A stretch of 37,565 nt of DNA. It comes from CANIZL01 sp043788645 (GTDB lineage: Bacteria > Verrucomicrobiota > Verrucomicrobiia > Limisphaerales > UBA9464). Position numbers and translations under genes: made by a program. Shown piece by piece: positions 8,901-17,330 of the stretch (positions are counted from its first letter, which is position 1; every line of letters starts with the position of its first letter). The notes under the pieces were generated by a model, which saw nothing but the letters and a program-made list of their open reading frames with translations, was not told where the DNA came from and ran no database searches. The stretch spans positions 1 through 37,565 of the forward strand of contig JAYVTS010000100.1 of the NCBI GenBank assembly GCA_043788645.1. The letters are read 5' to 3'.

Positions 8901-10995
8901 GGAAGGTTTTTGCCTAGCGGACGTGGACGGCGACGGAAGGACGGAACTGGTCTCCTGGAGTAGCATTCAGCTCAGGAGTCGGCTGGTCATTGCCGGATTT
9001 TCGGGGGGAACGGTCTTTGAAAGAGACTTTGACCCCATCAGCGGAGTCGCCCTTGCCGATATCGATGCGGATGGCCTGCCGGACTTGTGGGTCGGCTCGC
9101 GTTATCAGGTTGGGAAACAGGTGTGGCTTCGGGTCTACCGTAGTCTTGGAAGCGGCCAGTATGAACAGGTGGCCACTGGGGCGACTTACTTTAAAAAAAA
9201 CCTAAAGTTCTCGGGCGCAGTCGAGATCTGGGACCGCGGTGGATTTGGAAAACGGCAAGCGCAGGTGGACTACGTTCCATTGACCGCCCCTCCGGGTGTG
9301 GGTTCAGCGAACACCTTCTGGCCCGTCAGTACCCGGCTGCTAGATTTTCCGGGTGACGGAACCACGGCACTGGTGACGCCAGATATCCACTTTGTTGAAG
9401 TTGGTCCGACCTCTCGGCGGCCGATAACGGGGTTTGTCCTAAAGGGATTCAACGATGGATCGAGCGTCGTTCTCGGCATTGGCGACCTAAATGGGGACGG
9501 GTTCATGGACTGGGTCGAAAAGCGGGATGGTTTTTACCTGCAGCTTTCCCGGCCGGAGGGTGGATATGACGCGCGGGCCTTGCCCGGAGCGACGTCGGTG
9601 AGCCGGATCATTGATCTCGACGGCAATGGCCGTTCCGACGTTTTATATCGGGCGGGGGATCATTGGGAACGGGCCGAGATGAACGAGGTTGGCGAGGTCG
9701 TAGTCACGGCCTTGCCGACCCCAATCGCGGCCGCGGAGGAGTTGCAGGTCGGAGATTTGAACGGGGACGGCGTGCTGGACCTGGTGGGACGGGTGGGTCC
9801 GGTCAGCGATCCCACGAACAAGTTGATCGCGTTCCTCGGGCGCACTGTAAAGGCTCCAGCTCGGCTGAAGCCGCCGGTGGAATTGACGGTGGCCCTCGGG
9901 CCAGGAAATGAGGCCATGCTCTCCTGGGAACCTCCGAATGGACTGATGCGTCGTGAAGGCTTGACTTACGCAGTCCGGGTGGGCACCTCTCCGGGCAAAT
10001 TGGATCGACTCGAGCCGGACGCATCCTCGGAAGGGTTCCGGTACAACCTCTGGCCGGGGGAGATCGGGGAATCGCGAAAGAAGCTCCTGAGATCGCTCGT
10101 CCTCGGTCAAGTTTACTACTGGTCGGTCCAAGCAATTTCGCCGGGTTTTCTTGGTGGCGAGTTTTCGCCCGAGCATTCGTTTACCGTCCCGGCGGAGACG
10201 CCCGTCGCCGTGTCGCTGAAAGTGATCCTCCTGACCAATGATTTGCCGATCTCCATTCCTTTTTTCTGGAATGGACTGGCTGCTGGCAAGACGCCTGCGG
10301 TGCGGATCTCCGCCGACAACGACGTGATGGTTCCGCCGGACCGTCTGCATTTGAGTCTGAGCACCACCCATGGCGTGGTGGAGCTGACTCCCATTCCGGG
10401 TCGCTTAGGTTCCACGATCCTCGATATCGATGTGGCCGATATTGGTAGTGCTTCAGTTTTTCGCCGACAAAGTGTTTTGGTTTCCTCGGCTCCGAATTCC
10501 TCTTGGGGAAATACCATCGTCTTGTCGATGTATCCCATTAGCCTGGGGAGCCGTTTTGAGTTTGATCCCGGGACCCTCGATGGCGTCGGCACCTTTCATG
10601 GTCTCAAGCCACTCGGTCTGCCGGGGTGGCAGGTCCGTTCCGACGGATTTTGGGATATTTATCCGGAGTCAATGCCTTACGGTGGCTATCAATCAATGGA
10701 GGTCAGTATCGGACCGCTCGGCCATCAGTTGGATTTGAATCTGAGTTTCCGCTTCGATTACCCGGCTCGAACCCAACTATTCCGTCAACGGGATGGTCGA
10801 ATAGGTCTTTTCGGTCGAATCACCCCGGCCTTAACTGGAAACAGCGTGGCCCTGGTGGAGGAGTCAGAAAATCTGCAGACCTGGCATTTGTCGGATCAGG
10901 TAAAAGCGGACAATGCCAATGCCTTTCGCCTGACCAACTGGAAGGCGGCCCATTCGCCCTCGCAGTTTTTTCGCGTGCGCGCCCAGACACCCTGA
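5968..10995 (+). CDS. Very large exported FG-GAP/VCBS repeat protein
   Basis: This 1675-residue protein is probably exported and located on or outside the cell surface. A hydrophobic stretch (FFLRLAALIGLQLSVWA, about residues 34-50) follows an unusually long N-terminal segment, so the true start may be downstream of 5968. At least ten Ca2+-binding-type D-x-D/N-x-D-G motifs are visible in two blocks, about residues 335-625 and 985-1270 (for example DFDGDGRVDV, DVDGDGRIDF, DLNGDGFMDW), as in FG-GAP beta-propellers. Each block is followed by a fibronectin-III-like domain (about 640-740 and 1290-1400), and cadherin-like domains lie near 760-950. The C-terminus (LVEESENLQTW ... FFRVRAQ) resembles the end module found on many exported Verrucomicrobiota proteins. 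Its ligand is unknown; adhesion or polymer binding is a guess. Confidence 0.88.
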   Translation: MKPRYQKSVWSIFGIDRRTQGIHQRKFPACEWQFFLRLAALIGLQLSVWADRSPFLIGLPPDPLTSLEDQRADYPFSLRLPGVAPERITVTFDPEYSQVHLSYLTNSGAGTNWTLQVRPGTNFNGSITNRILVRVDGQPVIAEAILVRILPVDDPPEFTTTVPLIVLHEGGPSTNVTLLVRYPDAVPLTLRLDPWVEPAPFGVVASQPFGSGSIRLTIAPTGNLQPKMLPFTRNLAVVAGNGAASVTHLITVTVLPRGFERQQFPVTLGSSATNQTAALASRVVLANLADDSAFGLDVISVGRSNNAITYSIGPGNRLTSTALPELNQSLLLTPGDFDGDGRVDVAAAQPDGAGYQLSVYSRPAGEWQRNPLLSGMTNRPNTLLSGDFDLDGWSDLRIRTATTIGVVNLKAEAGSIRPKGIPRLISGGSALGVIDQVYLPDGPLSATADLYGDGRQHWIETSLRDSLGDYLTPDLGASSDLYPFYPNHTRYAVGLIDVDGDGRIDFWELASSDPSSSRSDLPGSPRQVVVSRRVGPTVVELFRSPLVSRSAAVVPVWGDFDGDGSLDFVAATSEQTLGIFLNDGLGHFRPGPFLSVNPGPSAEHIPELPQLAAGDLNGDGLLDVVVGGTNGGIYLQRSGAANIPPSAPWGLRAEISGSVLMLSWQDAFDFNQTQALSYNIRIGTRPGANDILPSLSSANGTRRVAQLGNAGYANQWILDLSQREVGDLYWSVQAVDNGWAGGAWAPEETVVVQSPVGPPSFAGISDFAMDEDTIGELQFRVFDGVTPGSRLVVTATAQNSVGLARVAVVAKPGAAGTPSDDGIRFLEVTPQPNFSGSTIVELVVTDRSGLSTTKVVTVTVRPINHPPVISVSGNLYLLRGETSASAVVAVTDVDSLSSELGLRIGQVNGIGGTATATLKKVSDSWVLVVQPQGLETSEVRVELIASDSQSETRQTVTWHFDPMTWDAPIAVVQAPGWLEGFCLADVDGDGRTELVSWSSIQLRSRLVIAGFSGGTVFERDFDPISGVALADIDADGLPDLWVGSRYQVGKQVWLRVYRSLGSGQYEQVATGATYFKKNLKFSGAVEIWDRGGFGKRQAQVDYVPLTAPPGVGSANTFWPVSTRLLDFPGDGTTALVTPDIHFVEVGPTSRRPITGFVLKGFNDGSSVVLGIGDLNGDGFMDWVEKRDGFYLQLSRPEGGYDARALPGATSVSRIIDLDGNGRSDVLYRAGDHWERAEMNEVGEVVVTALPTPIAAAEELQVGDLNGDGVLDLVGRVGPVSDPTNKLIAFLGRTVKAPARLKPPVELTVALGPGNEAMLSWEPPNGLMRREGLTYAVRVGTSPGKLDRLEPDASSEGFRYNLWPGEIGESRKKLLRSLVLGQVYYWSVQAISPGFLGGEFSPEHSFTVPAETPVAVSLKVILLTNDLPISIPFFWNGLAAGKTPAVRISADNDVMVPPDRLHLSLSTTHGVVELTPIPGRLGSTILDIDVADIGSASVFRRQSVLVSSAPNSSWGNTIVLSMYPISLGSRFEFDPGTLDGVGTFHGLKPLGLPGWQVRSDGFWDIYPESMPYGGYQSMEVSIGPLGHQLDLNLSFRFDYPARTQLFRQRDGRIGLFGRITPALTGNSVALVEESENLQTWHLSDQVKADNANAFRLTNWKAAHSPSQFFRVRAQTP

Positions 10996-11181
10996 TTGTT
11001 TTTGGAAGCAAGCACGTTTGGGATCAATTTTTCTGCGGAGCGTCGAAAAGCGAGTACTTCCAAATCCCGCAATGCGTCCCGCCACGTATCCCAGGCTTCG
11101 CCGCCAGGAAGAAGAAGTCGATCTGTTCGTGCGAACTCAGACTTCCCTTCGCCCTCTGGATTCGGTTTCTTAGCATTTGTC

Positions 11182-12588
11182 ATGTCCGACGCCGATCAGA
11201 TTGCTCAGCTCCGGGAAGCCGTCCAACTTTCACCGAAGAATGCTCCGCTGCGTCAAGCCCTCGGCGACGCGTTGCTGACCGCAGGCCACTTTGCCGAAGC
11301 CGAGACAGAGTTTCGGGCCGGCCTCCAACTCGCACCCGACCAAGTGGGACTAAAACTCGGTCTCGCCGGTGCCTTTGTTCAACAAGGAAAGAAGAGCCAC
11401 GGGCTCGTCTTGCTCGAGGACCTGTGCGCCAGGACGGATGCTCCGGCTCGCGCCCATGTGCTCCATGCGCGTCTCTTGGCAGGAATAGGCGAGGTGGAAA
11501 AAGCAGTGCTCGAATACAAACGCGGTGTGGCCCAAGATCCGGGCGCCGCCGATTCCGAGTTCGCGCAACGGTTGGGGATTCGGGCCGGTGCTCAACCGAA
11601 CGTCGCCAAGGAAACCCCTTCCAAAGAGGAAGATGACGGACCCACGCCTTGGCGCTCTCCTAGCGACGAAGTCACGGATGGTCGGGTTCGGGCCGCCTGG
11701 TCCGGGAATGAACCGGAGAGCACACCGGAGATTGAAAAGCCGAAACTCCGGTTTACCGAGGTCGGCGGTATGGAGGCTCTCAAAGAAGAGATTCGACTCA
11801 AAATTATTCATCCACTCAATCACGCCGATCTTTACAAGGCCTATGGCAAGAGTATTGGGGGCGGAATTCTGATGTTTGGACCGCCGGGATGCGGCAAGAC
11901 CCACCTCGCACGCGCAACCGCCGGGGAAATCAATGCGGGGTTTTTAAGTGTCGGAATCAACGAGGTGTTGGACATGTGGATTGGCAATAGCGAGCGCAAT
12001 CTGCATCAATTGTTTGATCAGGCGCGGCGGAATCGGCCCTGCGTCTTGTTTTTCGATGAAGTGGACGCCTTGGGCGCAAGCCGCACGGATATGAAGGCGA
12101 GCGCGGGCCGTCATTTGATCAATCAGTTCCTCAGTGAACTGGATGGCGTCAAAGCGAGTAACGAGGGTGTCTTAATCCTGGGAGCCACGAATGCCCCGTG
12201 GCATCTAGACAGCGCCTTTCGGCGCCCAGGCCGATTTGATCGAATCCTCTTCGTGCCGCCGCCGGACCAAGAAGCCCGTGCGGAAGTATTGCGGCTCCAG
12301 CTGAAGGGCAAGCCTCAGGATGCTCTCGATTTCGATGCCGTGGCCAAAAAGACAGATGGTTTTTCAGGCGCAGACTTGAAGGCGGTCGTGGATGTCACGG
12401 TGGAGAATAAACTGCGCGAAGCCATGAACTCCGGGGTGCCAACCCCCATCCGCACCAAAGACCTAATCGCAACCGCCGGCGGCTTGCGAGCCACGACCAG
12501 GGAATGGTTCGCCACCGCAAAGAATTATGCGCTCTACTCAAACCAAGGAGGGGTGTATGATGATATTGTAAAGTATTTGAAGTTGTGA
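11182..12588 (+). CDS. AAA+ ATPase of the FtsH/CDC48/Vps4 class with N-terminal TPR repeats
   Basis: This 468-residue protein joins about 120 residues of TPR-type helices (QALGDALLTAGHFAEAETEF and following) to a charged linker and one classical AAA domain. Walker A is GPPGCGKT, the pore-loop region reads LDMWIGNSERN, Walker B is VLFFDEVDALG, and the second region of homology is GATNAPWHLD followed by FRRPGRFDR with its arginine fingers. No membrane segment or protease domain is visible, so it probably remodels proteins brought by the TPR part. The start at 11182 (MSDADQI) is chosen because the preceding 62 residues of open frame are low-complexity and show no homology. It is followed by three TPR genes in the same direction, which suggests a shared role. 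Confidence 0.9.
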   Translation: MSDADQIAQLREAVQLSPKNAPLRQALGDALLTAGHFAEAETEFRAGLQLAPDQVGLKLGLAGAFVQQGKKSHGLVLLEDLCARTDAPARAHVLHARLLAGIGEVEKAVLEYKRGVAQDPGAADSEFAQRLGIRAGAQPNVAKETPSKEEDDGPTPWRSPSDEVTDGRVRAAWSGNEPESTPEIEKPKLRFTEVGGMEALKEEIRLKIIHPLNHADLYKAYGKSIGGGILMFGPPGCGKTHLARATAGEINAGFLSVGINEVLDMWIGNSERNLHQLFDQARRNRPCVLFFDEVDALGASRTDMKASAGRHLINQFLSELDGVKASNEGVLILGATNAPWHLDSAFRRPGRFDRILFVPPPDQEARAEVLRLQLKGKPQDALDFDAVAKKTDGFSGADLKAVVDVTVENKLREAMNSGVPTPIRTKDLIATAGGLRATTREWFATAKNYALYSNQGGVYDDIVKYLKL

Positions 12589-12616
12589 GCCGGTTCGGGC
12601 AATGGATCTTCGTAAA

Positions 12617-12635
12617 GCGGAGCGAGACGCTCCGC
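12617..12635. terminator. GC-rich hairpin after the TPR-AAA+ gene
   Basis: GCGGAGCG, a loop of AGA and CGCTCCGC form a perfect 8-bp stem 28 bases after the stop codon. A short T-run (ATTTTTATT) follows about ten bases later. It may be a weak terminator or a dispersed palindromic element; it partly separates the ATPase gene from the next TPR gene. Confidence 0.45.
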
Positions 12636-12746
12636 CTCGGCGCATTTTTATTGCGAGAAACAAGCGCGAGAATGAAGAGGCTCAGCCGAATTGATCGGGT
12701 GCTTCAAGACCGTTTAGAGATAGAATGTGAGTGAGTAGTAGGACCT

Positions 12747-14060
12747 ATGTATGAGGTCGAGCGAGCACGACAATTGACTCACCTTGGCCGCCATGCCGAG
12801 GCGGAGGCGGAGCTGCGTCGGGCGCTAGCTCGATCCCGAGAGGACGTAGGTGCGCACGGTCTGCTCGCTTTAGTGGTCCTCTATCAAGGACGCCTGGACG
12901 AAGCGAAAAGAGTCATCGCCCAGGCCCTTGAACTGGATCCGTCCGAACCTTATTCACATTATATCCGCTCGTATGTCTTGGCGGCTGATTTAAAAGTCAG
13001 CGAGCAGATAGGCCTGACGGCACGGGTCTTGCGGTCGGACGAAAAAAGGGCCGTCATGGCCTCGGATGCCGCCCGTGAAGCCGCGCGCGGCGGGCCGCAC
13101 AATCCCGATTTTCTCACACGCGTGGCCGAACTCGAACTGATGCTCGGCCGGTGGCGACCCGCCCTCGAATTGACGGAACAAGCCTTGGCGATTGATCCAC
13201 GACACGTATCGGCCGCGGTCCTACGTTCCGAGGCACTCACCCGCTTGTGGCACCTCGCCGAAGCGCGAGAGAGCTTGCATCGGATCCTCGCCGCGAATCC
13301 CGAGGCGGCCCGGGTTCATGCGGCCCTGGGCTGGTTGTTGCTACGGGTACGAGACGAGGTTGAAGCAACTCGTTTTTTTGAGGAGGCCCTCCGGTTAAAA
13401 TCAGATTCGGTTTGGGCCCAACAAGGTTTCCTCGAATGCGAACTCCGTCGCTACCAATTCTACCGGTGGGCCGCCCGTTATGGCCAATGGACGTCGGCGT
13501 TGTCCACCGCCCTGCGGTGGTTGCTGGTGGGAAGTTGGATTTTAATCGCCGTCGCTGGCCTGGTGATCTTTTCAATTCTAGCGAGTAAAAACCGGTGGGG
13601 AATGTGGGCACTGATGGCGTGGGTCTGCGTCCTCGTCGCGATGATTGGTTGGGAAGTTTTAGGTCGGCACCTTATTATTCTCATGGCCCAACGTTCTCGG
13701 GCCGCCTCCTCCACGGTGGGAGAACGAACGGTGACGAGATCCGCCGATGTGGTGGGCTCACTTTTCGTCCTCTTCGTCGGTGGGGGGGTGAGTCAAGGAT
13801 TGCGGTCGTTCGACCCCGTGGCGGGCGGCGTGGTGTTGGGGCTCACACCGGCGGCGTGGGTGGCGTGGCTGGGACGCGACTATTTGACCCGCCCGCGAGT
13901 TGGAGTGGTTGCCGCGTACGTGTTGGTCCTCGCGATGGTGGGCGCGGGTATCGGCGCAAAAATTGGCCAGACCCCGGATTGGATCCAGCCGGGGAGCCTG
14001 TTCTTAGCGGCTGTTTTGGGATTATTGCCCGGGTTTTGGCTGGCGGGACGTCGACGTTAG
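12747..14060 (+). CDS. TPR protein with C-terminal membrane domain (first of two similar genes)
   Basis: The 437-residue protein starts with TPR helices: residues 1-80 (HLGRHAEAEAELRRAL, YQGRLDEAKRVIAQALELDP) and about 125-245 (GRWRPALELTEQALAIDP, FFEEALRLKSDSVWAQ). About six hydrophobic segments follow, for example WLLVGSWILIAVAGLVIF near 258-276 and FLAAVLGLLPGFWLAG at the end. The TPR part is probably cytoplasmic, since there is no signal peptide, and the rest anchors it in the inner membrane. The gene after it has the same architecture and probably arose by duplication. I do not recognise a named family or function; a scaffold that brings proteins to the membrane is the simplest reading. 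Confidence 0.8.
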   Translation: MYEVERARQLTHLGRHAEAEAELRRALARSREDVGAHGLLALVVLYQGRLDEAKRVIAQALELDPSEPYSHYIRSYVLAADLKVSEQIGLTARVLRSDEKRAVMASDAAREAARGGPHNPDFLTRVAELELMLGRWRPALELTEQALAIDPRHVSAAVLRSEALTRLWHLAEARESLHRILAANPEAARVHAALGWLLLRVRDEVEATRFFEEALRLKSDSVWAQQGFLECELRRYQFYRWAARYGQWTSALSTALRWLLVGSWILIAVAGLVIFSILASKNRWGMWALMAWVCVLVAMIGWEVLGRHLIILMAQRSRAASSTVGERTVTRSADVVGSLFVLFVGGGVSQGLRSFDPVAGGVVLGLTPAAWVAWLGRDYLTRPRVGVVAAYVLVLAMVGAGIGAKIGQTPDWIQPGSLFLAAVLGLLPGFWLAGRRR

Positions 14061-14146
14061 AAAGTTGGAGCAAGCCATGGTGTCCTTGCGCAACCGGCTG
14101 CCGTCAGGCCATCGTGAACTGCGCTGGGGCCTGGGCTTCAGCGGTC

Positions 14147-15439
14147 ATGACCGATCCTCGTTTTCAACGCGCTGCACTGCTCCACGAACAGGGCCGTGAT
14201 GCTCTCGCAGAGCCGGAGTTGCGCCGCCTCCTGGGGGATCAACCGGAGAATGCCACCGCGCATGCCTTGCTCGCGCTGGTGCTGGTCGGGCTTGACCGCT
14301 CAGCGGAGGGCACCGAAGCGGCCCGAAGTGCGATCCACCTCGAACCTGCCCTCGCGTTCGCTCACTACGCCCACGCGGTCACGCTCTGGAAACGCAATCG
14401 CCCGGATGAAGCCCTCGTGGCCGTTGAGGAGGCACTGCGACAAGAACCGGGCGAGGCGGATTATCACGCATTGCGGGCGGCCATCTATTTCGATCTCAGA
14501 TGCTGGCCCGAGGCGTTAGCGGAAGCGGAAGCGGGTTTGCAGTTTGATTCGGAACATGTGTACGCCAATAACCTACGGGCGATGGCGCTGGTCAAACTGG
14601 GGCGCAAGGCCGAGGCCGGAGCCACGATTGATGCCACCTTGGCCCGGGCACCGGAGAGTGCTTGGTCTCATGCGAACAAAGGCTGGACGCTGCTGGAACA
14701 AGGGCGACGCCGCGACGCACTCACGCATTTTCGGGAATCGCTGCGGTTGGATCCCGACGATGCCCACGCACGGGCCGGGGTCGTCGAGGCGTTGAAAGCG
14801 GGGAATCCCGTTTACGCAGTGATGCTCCGTTATTTCTTGTGGATGGCCAAGCTAAGCGGCCGAGCCCAGGGCGCCTTGGTCTTGGGCGGATATTTTGGAA
14901 ATCAACTCCTCCGATCACTCGCCGCTTCCCATCCCGCTTGGAGACCTTGGATTGGTCCTGTCTTGGGGGCGTATACGGTGTTCGCCTTGCTCACCTGGTT
15001 GGCTCACCCGTTTTTTAATCTCCTCCTTTGGTTGCATCCCGTGGGTCGTCACGCGCTGGATGATCGACAACGTGAACAGGCCGAATGGGTCGGTTGCTGT
15101 CTGGGAATGGCGCTCTTGTCCGGAATCGGTTGGTTCTGGTTGAGGCCCGATGAACTACGCGGCTACGGGGCTATTCTCTGGGTGGGCTTGGCCATTCCTG
15201 TGGCCGCCATTTGGAATTGCGCCGACGGTTGGCCGAAGACCACCATGAGAATCTATTCCATCGGTGTCGCCTTTTTTGTCCTCTCCGCCACGGCACTCAT
15301 TTGGTGGCCGAGTTCGAACACGGAGACACAACGAGCAATGAAGGACCTCGCCCAATTAGCCGTGATCGGCGGTGGCGCCGGTTGCTTCATCGGACAATGG
15401 GTCGCCATGGGTTTGAGCCACATGCGACCAAAATACTGA
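14147..15439 (+). CDS. TPR protein with C-terminal membrane domain (second of two similar genes)
   Basis: This 430-residue protein has the same plan as the gene before it. TPR repeats cover about residues 1-225 (ALLHEQGRDALAEPELRRLL, NRPDEALVAVEEALRQEPGE, LEQGRRRDALTHFRESLRLD), followed by about six hydrophobic segments (for example VLGAYTVFALLTWLAHPFF and IYSIGVAFFVLSATALIWW). The open frame extends back to 13595, but that part lies over the previous gene in another frame, so the ATG at 14147 (MTDPRFQ), 86 bp after the previous stop, is preferred. The next gene begins only seven bases after its stop, so the two are almost certainly co-transcribed. Function is not recognised. Confidence 0.8.
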   Translation: MTDPRFQRAALLHEQGRDALAEPELRRLLGDQPENATAHALLALVLVGLDRSAEGTEAARSAIHLEPALAFAHYAHAVTLWKRNRPDEALVAVEEALRQEPGEADYHALRAAIYFDLRCWPEALAEAEAGLQFDSEHVYANNLRAMALVKLGRKAEAGATIDATLARAPESAWSHANKGWTLLEQGRRRDALTHFRESLRLDPDDAHARAGVVEALKAGNPVYAVMLRYFLWMAKLSGRAQGALVLGGYFGNQLLRSLAASHPAWRPWIGPVLGAYTVFALLTWLAHPFFNLLLWLHPVGRHALDDRQREQAEWVGCCLGMALLSGIGWFWLRPDELRGYGAILWVGLAIPVAAIWNCADGWPKTTMRIYSIGVAFFVLSATALIWWPSSNTETQRAMKDLAQLAVIGGGAGCFIGQWVAMGLSHMRPKY

Positions 15440-15446
15440 CCCGATT

Positions 15447-17099
15447 TTGACTACCTACTTTTGGATCTGGATCATCGTCTGGTCTTTTTTTTCGGGACTG
15501 ACCGCTCGCGCCGCCGCAACCAACGAATGGGCGGTGAAACTCCGGCAGGCGGTGCGCCTACCCCAAGTAGCCTTCAACTTTGAACCCAACTTTAACCGAC
15601 TCACGGGCGTGGTTGCAGAAGAAGAAGTGGTCGATCCAGTCATGGAAATTGAGCGTCTCAATCTTACGCTCGGTGAAAAAATAGAGGACGCCCCCCTTCG
15701 ATTGCGGCTATTTCGGTTGGCGTTGTTGACGGGTGATACGATCCAGATCGCTCTTCGACGAACCGAGGCACTTGCCGCCTGCCAAGCCTGGGCCGCCGCG
15801 GCGCCGACCCATGCGGATGCACTCGTCGGTTTGGGCCGGATCCTGTGGCTCACGGGCGACGAATCAGCCGCCGAACCTCTCTTGCGGCGGGCGGTAGAAC
15901 TACAACCGTCAAATTGGGCGGGCTGGGTCGCCCTTGGGGAAGTATTGGGTAGTCGAAGTCTCTCCGTCTTTACCGGCTGGGGCGATCACGCTCCGCCGAA
16001 TGCCATGGGCCTCTATTTCTCGGGTCAGCTCAAACCCGCAGGGGATCCGATTAAGGCCCGAGCGCTGTTCGACGAAGCCGTACGATGCGAAGAACGTGCG
16101 GTGGCGGCGGTACCCCTAGATCCGAAGGCAAGAATCGCACGGCTTCCGTTTCTCCTCGATCAGGGAATGCGCCGTCGAGTACTCGCGGATCCGAAACGCC
16201 TGGGTGAGCGCCAAGAAGCGGTTGCTCGAAAGCACCAAGCGGAGGCGGCGCCGGAGGTTGAGGCAGTGCTAAAGGGGATTCCAGGGGATCACCGGTTATT
16301 AGGCCTATCGATTTATCTGCGGGTCCTCCCGGAATTGGCCGAGGCGGGTGTGGGTTGGAATGGCGGTTCAACGGGCGGACGAGCCGTCGATGCGCTCACG
16401 CTGAGCACTCGGACCTGGTTAGAGGAACGCCTCAATCGCTTGGAGAAACTGAGCCCGCCCAATCCGCCGCCTCCGAGTTCGGCTGCGAAGGGAATTTCTG
16501 CGGCGGGCGCGGCCGAGCTCCTGGCAATTTTTCGCTATTCGCTCTACGGAGACTCCGTCGCCGCTGAACGATGGGCCCGACAGGCGCTCGGACTTGACCC
16601 GACCCGACGGGGCGCTTTTGAGGTGGTGACGGCCGGACTTGTTCGCGAACAACGCTGGCAAAAATTAGAGGAATTCTGCCGATTGCGACTCCGGGTGCGT
16701 GACGACCCAACGACCCGATTGGTGTTGGCGAAGGCGCAGTTTAGCCAGAGCAAAAAGGAAGACGCCCTCCAAACACTTTCTGAAGCGAATGAGAAATATC
16801 CTTCAGATCGGCTCCTTTTGGCGGCGCTGTGCTCGGCGCGGCTCGCCTTGAACGTCAACGTAGACGAAGCGGCTTTCGCAGCCAGGCTGTCCCGCCTTTT
16901 TCCAGATCCTGCCAATGCCCTGGACGAAACCGATGCCAACCACGCGGTCTTATTGGCGGCCCTCGTTTCCCAAGCCTTGGACGGCGAAGTCACCATCCCG
17001 AAACAAGTACTGAGATCAGCTCTCAGCGCCAATCCGGCGGATGATTATGCCCTGACGGTTTTGGAATTGATCCGCTTGGCCCCGGTCAGCAGCAAATGA
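15447..17099 (+). CDS. Exported TPR-repeat protein
   Basis: The 550-residue protein starts at a TTG seven bases after the preceding stop. It opens with a hydrophobic signal-like stretch (FWIWIIVWSFFSGL) ending TARAAA, so export to the periplasm is likely. The rest is mostly helical with TPR-like units, such as GRILWLTGDESAAEPLLRRA near 130-150 and YGDSVAAERWARQALGLDP near 365-385; later repeats are degenerate. No enzyme motif is visible. Being coupled to two membrane TPR proteins, it could be the periplasmic partner of the same assembly, which is inference from gene order only. Confidence 0.78.
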   Translation: MTTYFWIWIIVWSFFSGLTARAAATNEWAVKLRQAVRLPQVAFNFEPNFNRLTGVVAEEEVVDPVMEIERLNLTLGEKIEDAPLRLRLFRLALLTGDTIQIALRRTEALAACQAWAAAAPTHADALVGLGRILWLTGDESAAEPLLRRAVELQPSNWAGWVALGEVLGSRSLSVFTGWGDHAPPNAMGLYFSGQLKPAGDPIKARALFDEAVRCEERAVAAVPLDPKARIARLPFLLDQGMRRRVLADPKRLGERQEAVARKHQAEAAPEVEAVLKGIPGDHRLLGLSIYLRVLPELAEAGVGWNGGSTGGRAVDALTLSTRTWLEERLNRLEKLSPPNPPPPSSAAKGISAAGAAELLAIFRYSLYGDSVAAERWARQALGLDPTRRGAFEVVTAGLVREQRWQKLEEFCRLRLRVRDDPTTRLVLAKAQFSQSKKEDALQTLSEANEKYPSDRLLLAALCSARLALNVNVDEAAFAARLSRLFPDPANALDETDANHAVLLAALVSQALDGEVTIPKQVLRSALSANPADDYALTVLELIRLAPVSSK

Positions 17100-17179
17100 G
17101 CATTTTTTCGATTACGAGTTCAGATGATACTCTGGTTTCGCAGTCTGCGCCCGAGCATCCTGCCGACCCCGACGAGTGC

Positions 17180-17197
17180 GTGTCCGGCGCCGGACAC
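17180..17197. promoter_or_regulatory. Perfect 18-bp palindrome upstream of the ABC exporter genes
   Basis: GTGTCCGGC is followed directly by its complement GCCGGACAC, and the heptamer ACGAGTG flanks it on both sides. It lies about 130 bp before the ATPase start in the only sizeable gap between the TPR operon and the ABC genes. It could be an operator, a hairpin in RNA or a mobile palindromic element. Confidence 0.4.
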
Positions 17198-17330
17198 CCA
17201 ACGAGTGGATTCAGGAATCACGCCGGTTTGAGTCGTTGAAAATCAAAGTATCCGAGTTGCCTGTGCCCCCCGAAGGTTTGTCGTTGCGACTTGGTTGGTT
17301 AAACCTAGTAAACAGCAAAAAATCAAGCGC

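Noticed and set aside
8163..8966. 267-codon reverse-strand frame inside the FG-GAP gene
   Set aside because: It is Ser/Thr-rich antisense of a long, clearly coding gene with repeated calcium motifs; no independent homology.
13595..14146. N-terminal extension of the second TPR-membrane gene
   Set aside because: It lies in another frame over the first TPR-membrane gene and is Gly/Arg-rich with no homology; the ATG at 14147 begins the TPR repeats.
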